Positions 1-7,467 of a stretch of DNA of 64,000 nucleotides are shown in pieces. The stretch is from Azospirillum sp. TSH58 (GTDB lineage: Bacteria > Pseudomonadota > Alphaproteobacteria > Azospirillales > Azospirillaceae), in assembly GCF_003119115.1 (NCBI RefSeq), contig NZ_CP022367.1:385001-449000 (forward strand), in the 5' to 3' direction. Position numbers and translations under genes: made by a program. Numbering within the stretch: the first letter of the stretch is position 1; every line of letters begins with the position of its first letter. Below the pieces are notes generated by a model that was not told the DNA's origin, made no database searches, and worked only from the letters and a program-made list of their open reading frames with translations.

Positions 1-745
1 AGGCGTCCTCCCGCCCCGCCACCACCGCGGGCAGGGTCACCCCGGCTTCCGGCATGCGGGCGATGGGCAGGGTGGGATCGGCCTGAAGCTCCTGCATCGG
101 GCCGGCGGCGACGACGCGCCCCTGGCGCAGCAGCACCAGATGGTCGGCCAGCCGCTCGACCTCCGCGATGTCGTGGCTGACATAGAGGACCGGGACGGAC
201 AGCACGCCATGCAGCCGCTCCAGATAGGGAAGGATCTCCTCTTTGCTGAAGCGGTCCAGCGCCGCCAGGGGCTCGTCCATCAACAGCAGGCTCGGCTGCG
301 AGAGCAGCGCGCGGCCCACCCCGACGCGCTGGCGCTCGCCGCCGGAGAGATGCTCCGGCGAGCGGTCGAGCAGGTGCCCCAGCCCCAGCAGATCCACCAC
401 ATCGCCCAGGCGGATGTGCTCCGGCACGCCGCGCCCCACCGTCCGGCGATGGCCGAACAGCAGGTTGGTGCGCACCGACAGATGCGGAAACAGGCTGGCC
501 TCCTGGAAGACGTAGCCGATGGGCCGCTTGTGCGTCGGCCGGAAGGTCCGGCCCTCCTGCCAGACATCGCCGTCCAGGGCGAAACGCCCGTTCAGCCGCT
601 GCAGCCCGGCCGCGCAGCGCAGCACCGAGGTCTTGCCGCAGCCGGACGGGCCGAACAGGGCGGTGATGCCGCGGCCCGGCGCCTCGAACGCCACGTCCAG
701 CGCGAACTGGCCGAGCGTTCCGTGGAAATGCACCGACAGGCTCAT
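1..745 (-). CDS. modC: ModC, molybdate ABC transporter ATPase (3' end outside window)
   Basis: ATP-hydrolysing subunit of the ModABC molybdate importer, on the cytoplasmic face of the inner membrane. Reading from the ATG at 745, the frame is open to the window edge. Walker A (GPSGCGKTS), the ABC signature (LSGGERQR) and Walker B followed by the D-loop (LLLMDEPLAALD) are all visible, as is a Q-loop (FQEASLF). About 248 residues are present. ModC proteins usually run to about 350 residues with a C-terminal Mop/TOBE domain, which would lie off the window. The start overlaps the modB stop as ATGA, so translation is probably coupled. Family and role are clear; the missing C-terminus cannot be checked. 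Confidence 0.95.
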   Translation of the reverse strand, partial: MSLSVHFHGTLGQFALDVAFEAPGRGITALFGPSGCGKTSVLRCAAGLQRLNGRFALDGDVWQEGRTFRPTHKRPIGYVFQEASLFPHLSVRTNLLFGHRRTVGRGVPEHIRLGDVVDLLGLGHLLDRSPEHLSGGERQRVGVGRALLSQPSLLLMDEPLAALDRFSKEEILPYLERLHGVLSVPVLYVSHDIAEVERLADHLVLLRQGRVVAAGPMQELQADPTLPIARMPEAGVTLPAVVAGREDA

Positions 746-1410
746 CGCCCGCCCCGCCCGATGCGCTTCTCCAGCATCATCATCGTCAGGATCACCGTGA
801 AGGAGAAGACCAGCATGCCGCCGGCCAGCAGATGGGCCTCGTCCCATTGCAGCGTCTCGACATAGTCGTAGATGGCCACCGAGAGGACCTTGGTCTGGCC
901 GGGGATGTTGCCGCCGATCATCAGGACGACGCCGAACTCGCCCATGGTGTGGGCGAAGCCCAGCACGGCGCCGGTCAGGAAGCCGCGGCGGGCCAGCGGC
1001 ACCGCCACGGTGAAGAAGGTGTCGAGCGGCGAGGCGCGCAGCGTCGCCGCGGCCTCCAGCGGGCGGTCGCCGAAGGCCTCGAAGGCGTTGCGGATCGGCT
1101 GCACCACGAAGGGCATGGAATACAGCACCGACCCGATGACCAGCCCCTCGAAGGTGAAGGCCATGGAGCGGGCGCCCCACAGGGAGGCCAGCCACCCGCC
1201 GGGGCCGTTCGGCCCCAGCAGCATCAGCAGGTAGAAGCCCAGAACCGTCGGCGGCAGGACCAGAGGCAGCGCCACCACCGTGGCCACCGCCTCCTTCCAC
1301 CAAGCCCCGGACCGCGCCAGCCACCAGGCCAGGGGGGTGCCGACGATCAGCAGGATGACCGTCGTCAGCGCCGCCAGTTCCAGCGTCAGGATGATCGGTT
1401 GCCAGCTCAT
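742..1410 (-). CDS. modB: ModB, molybdate ABC transporter permease
   Basis: Inner-membrane permease of the molybdate importer; forms the channel dimer between ModA and ModC. The 222-residue protein is of usual ModB length, has about five hydrophobic segments, and carries the EAA loop that contacts the ATPase (EAAATLRASPLDTFF, about residues 117-131). The conserved GEFG and TMPLAIY-like stretch near the C-terminus (GEFGVVLMIGGNIPGQT, then LSVAIYDYVE) is typical of ModB. It lies 34 bp after modA and overlaps modC by four bases, as expected for one modABC transcript under ModE control. Confidence 0.95.
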   Translation of the reverse strand: MSWQPIILTLELAALTTVILLIVGTPLAWWLARSGAWWKEAVATVVALPLVLPPTVLGFYLLMLLGPNGPGGWLASLWGARSMAFTFEGLVIGSVLYSMPFVVQPIRNAFEAFGDRPLEAAATLRASPLDTFFTVAVPLARRGFLTGAVLGFAHTMGEFGVVLMIGGNIPGQTKVLSVAIYDYVETLQWDEAHLLAGGMLVFSFTVILTMMMLEKRIGRGGR

Positions 1411-1444
1411 CGGCGGGCTGTCCTTACCAGGGAGGCCGGCATGG

Positions 1445-2191
1445 TCAGTTCGGCGCCCTCGTGCCGTAGCCGTACTTGGAGATCACCGCGGCGGCCTCCG
1501 GCCCCTTCAGGAAGGCGAGGAAGGCCGTGGCGGCCTCGTTGCCGGCGCCCTTCTTGAGCAGGACGGCGTCCTGGAAGATCGGGTCGTGCAGCGCCTCCGG
1601 AACCGGCCAGCGGGTGCCGTCCGGCTTGGCGATCACCTGGGACAGGGCCACGAAGGCCAGCTCGGCGGCGCCGGTCTCGGCGAACTGGAAGGCCTGGGCG
1701 ATGCTGTTGCCCTGGACGATCTTCGGCTGGATCGCCTCGTAGACGCCCATCTTCTTCATCGTCTGCACGGCGGCGAGGCCATAGGGCGCGGTCGCCGGGT
1801 TGGCGATCGACAGCTTCTCGAAGGCGCCCTTGCGCAGCGTATCCTCGCCCAGCGGGGCGTCGCTGGCCTTGGTCCACAGCACCAGACGGCCGACGGCGTA
1901 GGTGAAGCGGGAGTCCGGAACGGCCAAGCCCTCCTCCACCGCCTTCTTCGGCGTCTCGTCATCGGCGGCGAGGAAGACGACGAAGGGGGCGTCCTGCTTG
2001 ATCTGGGCATAGAACTGGCCGGTCGCGCCGAAGCTCAGGACGGCCTTATGGCCGGTCTTCTGCTCGAAGGCTGTGGCGATCTCCTTCGCCGGGGCGGTGA
2101 AGTTCGCGGCGACCGCGACGTTGAATTCGTCGGCCCGGGCCGTCGCCGAGACGGACAGCAGCGCGACGGCGGCAAGCAGGAAACGCTTCAT
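1445..2191 (-). CDS. modA: ModA, periplasmic molybdate-binding protein
   Basis: Solute-binding protein that captures molybdate in the periplasm and delivers it to ModBC. The start at 2191 (MKRFLLAAVALLS) was preferred over an in-frame start 39 bp upstream. It gives a clean Sec signal peptide ending near ATARA-DEF and has a strong AGGAG ribosome-binding site. The mature N-terminus (FNVAVAANFTAP) and the segment VLSFGATGQFYAQI match the oxyanion-binding fold of ModA. At 248 residues the length is normal. The gene lies downstream of modE and upstream of modB. Confidence 0.95.
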   Translation of the reverse strand: MKRFLLAAVALLSVSATARADEFNVAVAANFTAPAKEIATAFEQKTGHKAVLSFGATGQFYAQIKQDAPFVVFLAADDETPKKAVEEGLAVPDSRFTYAVGRLVLWTKASDAPLGEDTLRKGAFEKLSIANPATAPYGLAAVQTMKKMGVYEAIQPKIVQGNSIAQAFQFAETGAAELAFVALSQVIAKPDGTRWPVPEALHDPIFQDAVLLKKGAGNEAATAFLAFLKGPEAAAVISKYGYGTRAPN

Positions 2192-2216
2192 TCGAAAAAC
2201 TCCTTCCGATCTATCG

Positions 2217-3008
2217 TCAATCCACCGCAAGAATGATGTGCGATGCGTCGATCAGCGCGCAGGCCGGGTCGCCGGGCTTCAGGCCGATGTCGTCGGCGCT
2301 GCGCAGCGTGATGATGGCGGTCAGCGTCTTGCCGCCGCCGATGTCCAGGGTGATCTCGCTGTTGACCGCCCCGTCCTCGCGGCGGCCCACAACGCCTTCC
2401 ACGCGGTTGCGCATCGAGGTGCGCTTCGCCTCGTCCGCCGGGGCGAGGATCACGAAGGGTGCCTTGATCAGCGCCGTCGCCGCGCGCCCCGGGAACAGGC
2501 CCAGGTCGCGCACGCTGTCACGGGTGATGATCGCGACGATCGAGGTCTGGTCCGAGACGGCCAGGGTGACCTCGGCGTTCACCGCCCCGTCGGTGATGGC
2601 GGTGACGGTTCCGCGAAGGGCATTGCGGGCACTGGTGCGCATGAAGAATCCCCACATCAGGCTGGCCGCCGAGAGGCCGGTGCCGTTCAGTTCCGGTTCC
2701 AGCACCTGGAAGGCGCGGACCATCTCGCTCTGCAGGCGGTGGAAGGTGGCGACGAGCCGCACGCCGTCCGGCGTCAAGGCGGTTCCACCGCCGCGCTTTC
2801 CGCCGGCCTGCGCCTCGACCAGCGGACGGCCGAACAGGTTGTTCATGGCGTCGATGGCGTCCCAGGCCGCCTTGTAGGTGACTCCGACCGACCGCGCCGC
2901 ACCGGAAATGCTGCCCTCGCGCCCCACCGCCTCCAGCAGGCGGATGCGCTCGGCGCCGATCGGCGACGCGTGCGGCCCGGCGAACGACACCTGCGGTTGG
3001 ACGGACAT
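2217..3008 (-). CDS. modE: ModE, molybdate-responsive transcriptional regulator
   Basis: Represses molybdate uptake when molybdate is plentiful. The N-terminal third is a LysR-like winged helix (RIRLLEAVGREGSISGAAR, then TYKAAWDAIDAMN). This is followed by two tandem Mop domains that bind oxyanion in the dimer (about residues 124-190, starting SARNALRGTV, and 195-263, starting TSMRNRVEGVV). The 263-residue length equals that of full two-Mop ModE proteins. It is the first gene of modEABC, and a near-consensus ModE box lies 19 bp upstream of the ATG, so autoregulation of the whole operon is likely. Confidence 0.95.
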   Translation of the reverse strand: MSVQPQVSFAGPHASPIGAERIRLLEAVGREGSISGAARSVGVTYKAAWDAIDAMNNLFGRPLVEAQAGGKRGGGTALTPDGVRLVATFHRLQSEMVRAFQVLEPELNGTGLSAASLMWGFFMRTSARNALRGTVTAITDGAVNAEVTLAVSDQTSIVAIITRDSVRDLGLFPGRAATALIKAPFVILAPADEAKRTSMRNRVEGVVGRREDGAVNSEITLDIGGGKTLTAIITLRSADDIGLKPGDPACALIDASHIILAVD

Positions 3009-3026
3009 CAGCGGTCACCCCGAATT

Positions 3027-3050
3027 CGCTATATATGCTGGCTATATAAC
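3027..3050. promoter_or_regulatory. Putative ModE operator upstream of modE
   Basis: The sequence reads CGCTATATA, a 7-base spacer, then TATATAAC, an inverted repeat closely resembling the E. coli ModE consensus (CGNTATATA, short spacer, TATATAACG). Its AT-richness stands out in a very GC-rich region. It ends 19 bp before the modE start codon, where bound ModE would block the modEABC promoter. The family consensus is from memory of established work; binding here is inferred. Confidence 0.8.
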
Positions 3051-3136
3051 CATGCTCCGCACAGGTGAACTAGCGCTTTCTGCCAATACCATCAAATTTT
3101 GAGGGATAAGGGTGGCAACAGCCGTGATGCCGGTCT

Positions 3137-3206
3137 GAAAATCGGGGCGTCGTCCGAGGCGCGCCGTGCATCCGATGCACGTCATCCGCTCATTGTGCCG
3201 ATTTTC
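3137..3206. repeat. Nested inverted repeat in the modE-SIMPL intergenic region
   Basis: The gap from 3051 to 3430 holds no convincing gene. Within it, GAAAATCGG at 3137-3145 is the exact reverse complement of CCGATTTTC at 3198-3206. Between them sits a perfect palindrome, GTGCAT-CCG-ATGCAC, at 3166-3180. Together these could fold into a long stem with an inner hairpin. It could be a transcribed structure, a factor-binding site or a chance arrangement. No riboswitch consensus was recognised. Confidence 0.4.
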
Positions 3207-3411
3207 TGGGCGCTCTTCGGCGTTCGATGATGCTGTGTTGTTTGTCTGATGTCGAAGAAGGCGGATTATCGAAACAAGATTATCAGCTTTGACTTCATCA
3301 CGCCTTGAGGCACCGCAACACGCCACGCCGCCCGCACCACCCCTTTGGCAAAGGATGGCCGGATGCGGCGGGTCCAATATATAGATGCTCTACACAACGA
3401 TGGATGCGGAC

Positions 3412-3429
3412 GGGGCGCTGTTCCGCCCC
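3412..3429 (-). terminator. Hairpin directly after the SIMPL gene, possible weak terminator
   Basis: GGGGCG, a six-base loop, then CGCCCC lies two bases beyond the stop codon of the SIMPL-domain gene. No T-run follows on the minus strand, so it is at best a weak intrinsic terminator or a 3'-end protecting hairpin. Confidence 0.3.
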
Positions 3430-3430
3430 A

Positions 3431-4162
3431 TCAGTCGACCAGTTCCCAGTCGAGCGTGGACACGACGCGGACGATCTTGTCGATCTGCCGGCTTTCCATG
3501 ATGCCGGGGGCCTCGTCGCGGGCGAGGATCTGGAACAGGCCCTGGTTGGCGCGGCGGATGCCGCCCAGCGTCGCACCGCTGTCGGTGGCGAACTGGGTCG
3601 CCGCCTCGCGCGCCTTGGCGGTCGCCTCCGCGATCATCTCGGTCTTCACGTCGTTCAGCCGGGTGAACAGGTAATTGGGGCCGGAGCCCATGCCCGGCTC
3701 CCCACCCAGGGTCACGCCCTGGTCCAGCAGTTCCGCCAGATTCTGGCTGGCACGGTCGACCCGCTCCACGTCGGGGCTGCGGATCATCAGGGTGCGGGTG
3801 AGGATGTAGCGCTGGTCCGCCGGCCCCTGGCGGTAGGCCTGGGCGAGCAGGTCCACGAGATCGAGCGAGCGCGAGACGACGGCGTCGGCGCCCAGCCCGT
3901 AGCGTTCCAGAAAGGCCAGCACGGCCTTCTCGTCCGCCGCCGTCTTCGCCTGGACGGCCGACAGGTCGTCGCCGGTGGCGACGAAGCGCAGAGGCCAGAG
4001 GGCGAGGTTCGCCTTGACCTCGCGCTCGGCGGAGCCCTTCACGGTGACGAAACGGTCGGCCAGCCGGACCTGCGCCACCTCCCGCCCCGCCGTCCAGCCC
4101 GCCACCGCGATCCCGATGGCGAGAAACGCCGCCGCCGCCAGCGCCGTCCGGTTTCCGATCAT
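3431..4162 (-). CDS. SIMPL-domain (DUF541) periplasmic or membrane-anchored protein
   Basis: Member of the SIMPL/DUF541 family; the biochemical role of these envelope proteins is poorly defined. The start at 4162 was chosen because GAGGGAG lies six bases upstream and the product then begins with an uncleaved signal anchor or signal peptide (MIGNRTALAAAAFLAIGIAVAGW). The alternative start 18 bp upstream is a GTG with a poorer site. The segment DRFVTVKGSAEREVKANLAL is the family's N-terminal signature, and the C-terminal half (AREAATQFATDSGATLGGI) matches the second conserved block. At 243 residues the length is normal. It faces the same way as the T6SS left arm but is separated from it by 82 bp and is probably independent. 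Confidence 0.85.
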   Translation of the reverse strand: MIGNRTALAAAAFLAIGIAVAGWTAGREVAQVRLADRFVTVKGSAEREVKANLALWPLRFVATGDDLSAVQAKTAADEKAVLAFLERYGLGADAVVSRSLDLVDLLAQAYRQGPADQRYILTRTLMIRSPDVERVDRASQNLAELLDQGVTLGGEPGMGSGPNYLFTRLNDVKTEMIAEATAKAREAATQFATDSGATLGGIRRANQGLFQILARDEAPGIMESRQIDKIVRVVSTLDWELVD

Positions 4163-4244
4163 GCCAGTCTCCCTCGTCACGTCCTGCGGAGCATGACGGA
4201 GGATTGTGGCGAAGCTCAGGCCGGAGCGGCGCCCCGCAGCGGCG

Positions 4245-5186
4245 TCACACCGTGGTCAGCCAGACGCACAGCAGCGCATAGGCGACGGGGAAGACCACCA
4301 GCGACCAGCGGTCCAGGAGCAGGGACTTCGCCGCGTTCCGCTCGTAGATCATCAGCGACACCGCGCTCTGCATCAGGCTGAGGAAGATCATGCCCATGGA
4401 GGCGAGGTTGACCCGGTCCGACAGGGTGAAGCCGCTGCTGCGCGGCAGGTCGCTGGCGATGACGAAGTAGCAGGCGACCACGGCGAACAGCGCGCCGATG
4501 CCCAGGCCGAAGCGGGGGTCGAGGTCCACCGGCTTCACCAGGAAGGCCAGGAAGGCCACCACCGAGGAGATGAAGATGGTCGAGAAGGTCTTGATGTAAT
4601 AGACCGAATCCGGCCGCTCCAGGGTGATCGCGTGGGTGTAGCGGGAATAGACGGACTCGTGGTTCTTCGGCAGGGTGATGTCGCCGTAGTTGGTGCGGTA
4701 ACGGTGCGCCGAGATGGTGGCCCCGTTGTTGATCAGCGTGTAGCCCGAGACGTCCACGTCCGGATCGACGGTGCTGTTGTCGGTGTCCGGCACGTAGACG
4801 ACGTACTCCGCCGTCTGGTCGCTGTCCTCGATCACGAGACGGATGGTCTGGGTGTCCAGGGGGAACCGGCTGACGTCCCAGGGCTGGTTCAGAACGGCCT
4901 GGACGCGTGCCTGCCCGTAGTTGGAGTCCTTCAGCTTGCGGACCGGGGTGGGCGTGCGGGATTCGATCCGCCCGTTCATCAGCTCGAACGTCTCCAGCGG
5001 GTTCAGGGAGTCGTCGTCCCAGCGGAACCAGACGTAGAAGTCCACATTGACCTGGTTGTCGCGGAGATTCACCCCGGTGATCTGGTTGACGTAGGTGCCG
5101 ACCACCACCTTGGCCGGCTCCGCCTTTGACGCTCCGGGCAGGCCGGTCAGAAGCATGGCGAGAAACGCCAGCGCATACCGAATCAT
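4245..5186 (-). CDS. Pentameric ligand-gated ion channel (Cys-loop family) homologue
   Basis: Resembles prokaryotic pentameric ligand-gated channels (GLIC/ELIC superfamily), inner-membrane cation or anion channels gated from the periplasm. The start at 5186 follows an AGGAGAGGG site. Layout: signal peptide (about 1-22); beta-rich extracellular domain (about 23-205) with a Cys-loop-like FPLDTQTIRLVIED segment lacking the cysteines, as in other bacterial members; then four hydrophobic segments. The second (RFGLGIGALFAVVACYFVIA, about 233-252) corresponds to the pore-lining M2 and is followed by the M2-M3 linker. The length of 313 residues fits the family. It is the last gene of a run hcp-yqhA-channel attached to the T6SS left arm, an unusual location. 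Ligand and ion are unknown. Confidence 0.8.
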   Translation of the reverse strand: MIRYALAFLAMLLTGLPGASKAEPAKVVVGTYVNQITGVNLRDNQVNVDFYVWFRWDDDSLNPLETFELMNGRIESRTPTPVRKLKDSNYGQARVQAVLNQPWDVSRFPLDTQTIRLVIEDSDQTAEYVVYVPDTDNSTVDPDVDVSGYTLINNGATISAHRYRTNYGDITLPKNHESVYSRYTHAITLERPDSVYYIKTFSTIFISSVVAFLAFLVKPVDLDPRFGLGIGALFAVVACYFVIASDLPRSSGFTLSDRVNLASMGMIFLSLMQSAVSLMIYERNAAKSLLLDRWSLVVFPVAYALLCVWLTTV

Positions 5187-5212
5187 GATGCCCTCTCCTT
5201 TCCTGCCGGATG

Positions 5213-5800
5213 TCAGTGCGCGTGGCTCTTCTTGACCAGCACGTCCATCGTCGCCAGCAGCACACCGGAGACGATGAAGGTGATGTGGATGGCGACCAGC
5301 CACATCAGGTCGCGGTCGGACACCTCCGACACGTTCATGAAGGTCTTCAGGATCTGGATGGAGGAGATCGCCACGATGCTGGCGATCAGCTTCACCTTCA
5401 GCGCGCTGAAATCCAGCTTGCCCATCCATTCCGGACGGTCGGCGTGGCCGGCGACGTCGATCTTCGAGACGAAGTTCTCATAGCCGCTGAAGATCACCAT
5501 CAGCACGAGGTTGCCGACCATCGTCAGGTCGACCAGCCCGAGCACGATCAGGATGATGTCGTTCTCCGTGCCATGGACCAGAAGCGGCAGCGCGTGCACC
5601 AGCTCCAGCGCGAAGCGCCAGCCGATCATCAGCAGGGCGCCCACCAGACCGACATAGAGCGGCGCCAGGAGCCAGCGGCTCTGGAACATCACCTGCTCCA
5701 GGAAATGCTCCGCCCGGCGCGCCGGGCCACGGCGTTCCGCGCCTTTGCGGGACAGGACGGTGGTGTCGCCGGTCAGGGCCGACGGGTTGGACTGGGTCAT
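5213..5800 (-). CDS. YqhA/UPF0114 family inner-membrane protein
   Basis: Four-helix inner-membrane protein of the UPF0114 (YqhA) family, function unknown. Hydrophobic segments begin at about residues 43, 83, 135 and 165. The family signature GLVDLTMVGNLVLMVIFSGY, followed by ENFVSKID, is intact. The first 35 residues are basic and cytoplasmic. The length of 195 residues is slightly longer than E. coli YqhA because of that leader. The ATG overlaps the hcp-like stop as ATGA, so it is translationally coupled to it; the channel gene follows 26 bp downstream. Confidence 0.88.
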   Translation of the reverse strand: MTQSNPSALTGDTTVLSRKGAERRGPARRAEHFLEQVMFQSRWLLAPLYVGLVGALLMIGWRFALELVHALPLLVHGTENDIILIVLGLVDLTMVGNLVLMVIFSGYENFVSKIDVAGHADRPEWMGKLDFSALKVKLIASIVAISSIQILKTFMNVSEVSDRDLMWLVAIHITFIVSGVLLATMDVLVKKSHAH

Positions 5801-6354
5801 GACTTGCTCGCCAATGTGATGTCGCCACGGATTTGGCCGATTTTCCGGCCGTCGATCTGGTGCTGGTAGGTCATCTGCAGCTGGTCGAAGGCCAGCGCGA
5901 TGGTCTCGGTGCCGTTGCTGCTGTCGTCGTTGTCGATGGACAGCTCGTATTCGGTGATCTGCGTGTTCTTCAGGGTGATGGTCAGGTACGGCTCGGCGAA
6001 GATGTCGCTTTGGCCGAAATGCTCGCCGCCCTGCAGCTGCGCGAAGGTGCGGAAGAAGTGGATCGTCGCCGTGACGTCCTTCTTCTGCGGATCGAAGGCC
6101 GCCTGCATCAGCTTGGGCGAGGCGAGGTCGAAGTGACGCTCCAGCTTCAGGCTGTCGACGCCGAGCTTGTCCTGCTTCTGCGCCTTCCGGCTGCCGAAGT
6201 AGGAGTTCTCCTCGATCGGGTCGTCGTAGTTGAAGCCGCCGACCTCGCGCTTGCCCGACGACAGGTCGAAGCTGACGCACTCGGCCAGATTCTTGTAGTT
6301 GCGGATCAGCGACTCGCCCTTGATGCCGGGGTAGTCGAGCAGGATGCGGGGCAT
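5797..6354 (-). CDS. Second Hcp-family protein of the T6SS
   Basis: Hcp hexamers stack to form the inner tube of the T6SS and can carry effectors. This 185-residue protein starts MPRILLDYPGIKGESL, parallel to the tube Hcp encoded at 24708. It keeps the Hcp core (FDLASPKLMQAAF, ITLKNTQITEYELSID, FDQLQMTYQHQ) but has an added loop (residues about 37-64, KREVGGFNYDD to GVDSLKLE) and differs throughout. It lies 3 bp after tssA and heads the hcp-yqhA-channel run. It may be an alternative tube subunit or a cargo carrier; which is not decidable from sequence. Confidence 0.85.
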   Translation of the reverse strand: MPRILLDYPGIKGESLIRNYKNLAECVSFDLSSGKREVGGFNYDDPIEENSYFGSRKAQKQDKLGVDSLKLERHFDLASPKLMQAAFDPQKKDVTATIHFFRTFAQLQGGEHFGQSDIFAEPYLTITLKNTQITEYELSIDNDDSSNGTETIALAFDQLQMTYQHQIDGRKIGQIRGDITLASKS

Positions 6355-6357
6355 GGC

Positions 6358-7467
6358 TCAGCGCTCCTCAAGACGCAACAAGCCGAAGATCCGTCCGACC
6401 TCGCCGCGGTCGCCCAGCAGCTCGGCGTAAAGCTCCGGCAGGGACAGGTTCCCCCAGGCCGCGGCGCGGCGGACAAGGTAGGAGGTCGGGCTGTGCGGCT
6501 CCTCCCGCGCCAGGAAATCGGCGATCTGGTGGAGCATCGCGTAGGCTTCCTGCCGGGTCCGCGGCCCGCCGGTACGGGCGAAGGCGGCGGCGGGCACGAT
6601 CTCGGCGGACGCGTCGATGGTGGCCTCCTCCCCGCCCTCGGCCTCCTCCGTCGCGGCGGCGCCGTCCGGATCGATGCCGCGCTTGGCGAGCGCTTCGCGG
6701 TGGAACTGGATCAGGCTCTCCAGAGTCTTCAGAAGCTGGCTGAAGCCGGGGGCGGAGCGGCCGGCCACGGCGTCCAGCTCCGCCGCCAGGGTGCGCACCG
6801 CCGTCACCGTGTCGCGCAGATGGCCATGCTGGATCTGGTAGAAGTCCGGCGGGGTGCGGTCCTGGGCGGCGAGGATCTGCTCGACCGTGACCTCCCCGTC
6901 GTCCACCGCCGCGTGGAAGGCGCGCGGGTCGCGGGTGGCGAGCTTGCGCAGGCGCTGGGCGTTCTGCCAGTCCTGGAAGCGGTGCGTCTCGTCGGTGTTC
7001 GGCCCCGGATGGGTGACGGCGGTCGCCATCAGATCGCGCGACAGCTGGCTGTCCAGCCAGACCAGCGGCGCCAGCCGCGGCTCCGGGTCGCCGTCGTCCA
7101 GGCGCGGGTAGAGGCCGTCCCAGAAATCCTCCACCAGTCCGTGGACCAGCAGAAGCCCCGGCGCCAGCCCCGCCGGACCGTGCAGGCGGCCCAGCGCCTG
7201 GACCAGCCACGCCGCGACCTGGAGGTCCTTGGTGCGGGTCTTCAGCAGGTCCGACGCCTGCAGGACGACGCCCTTCCAATCGGCCTTCTTGACGGTGGTC
7301 TGCCAGATGCCCTGGTCCAGATCGTCGTCCATCCGGCGCGCCTCGGTCAGCGCGTCGAACTCCGGGCCATGGCGCAAGTCGTCGCCCGCCGGATCGTCGC
7401 CGGGGATGGGCTGGAGCAGGGCGCCGATGTCGATCAGCGGGTGGGATGCGGTCATGGGGCTGCTCAC
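6358..7467 (-). CDS. tssA: TssA (ImpA), T6SS baseplate and sheath assembly protein
   Basis: TssA positions the membrane complex and baseplate and coordinates sheath and tube polymerisation. The N-terminal ImpA_N domain is clear (PLIDIGALLQPIPGDDPAG, then DLRHGPEFDALTEARR, residues about 10-45, and DWKGVVLQASDLLKTRTKDL around 63-82). The C-terminal part (RTRQEAYAMLHQIADFLARE, then PHSPTSYLVRRAAAWG) is the short VasJ-like ending. The length is 369 residues. The GTG start overlaps the tssM stop as GTGA; an ATG 12 bp downstream is a possible alternative, and neither has a strong ribosome-binding site. Confidence 0.93.
   Translation of the reverse strand: MSSPMTASHPLIDIGALLQPIPGDDPAGDDLRHGPEFDALTEARRMDDDLDQGIWQTTVKKADWKGVVLQASDLLKTRTKDLQVAAWLVQALGRLHGPAGLAPGLLLVHGLVEDFWDGLYPRLDDGDPEPRLAPLVWLDSQLSRDLMATAVTHPGPNTDETHRFQDWQNAQRLRKLATRDPRAFHAAVDDGEVTVEQILAAQDRTPPDFYQIQHGHLRDTVTAVRTLAAELDAVAGRSAPGFSQLLKTLESLIQFHREALAKRGIDPDGAAATEEAEGGEEATIDASAEIVPAAAFARTGGPRTRQEAYAMLHQIADFLAREEPHSPTSYLVRRAAAWGNLSLPELYAELLGDRGEVGRIFGLLRLEER

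Noticed and set aside
3009..3060. Possible molybdenum-cofactor riboswitch upstream of modE
   Set aside because: The leader between the ModE box and the start codon is only 19 bp, too short for that aptamer, and no conserved elements are visible.
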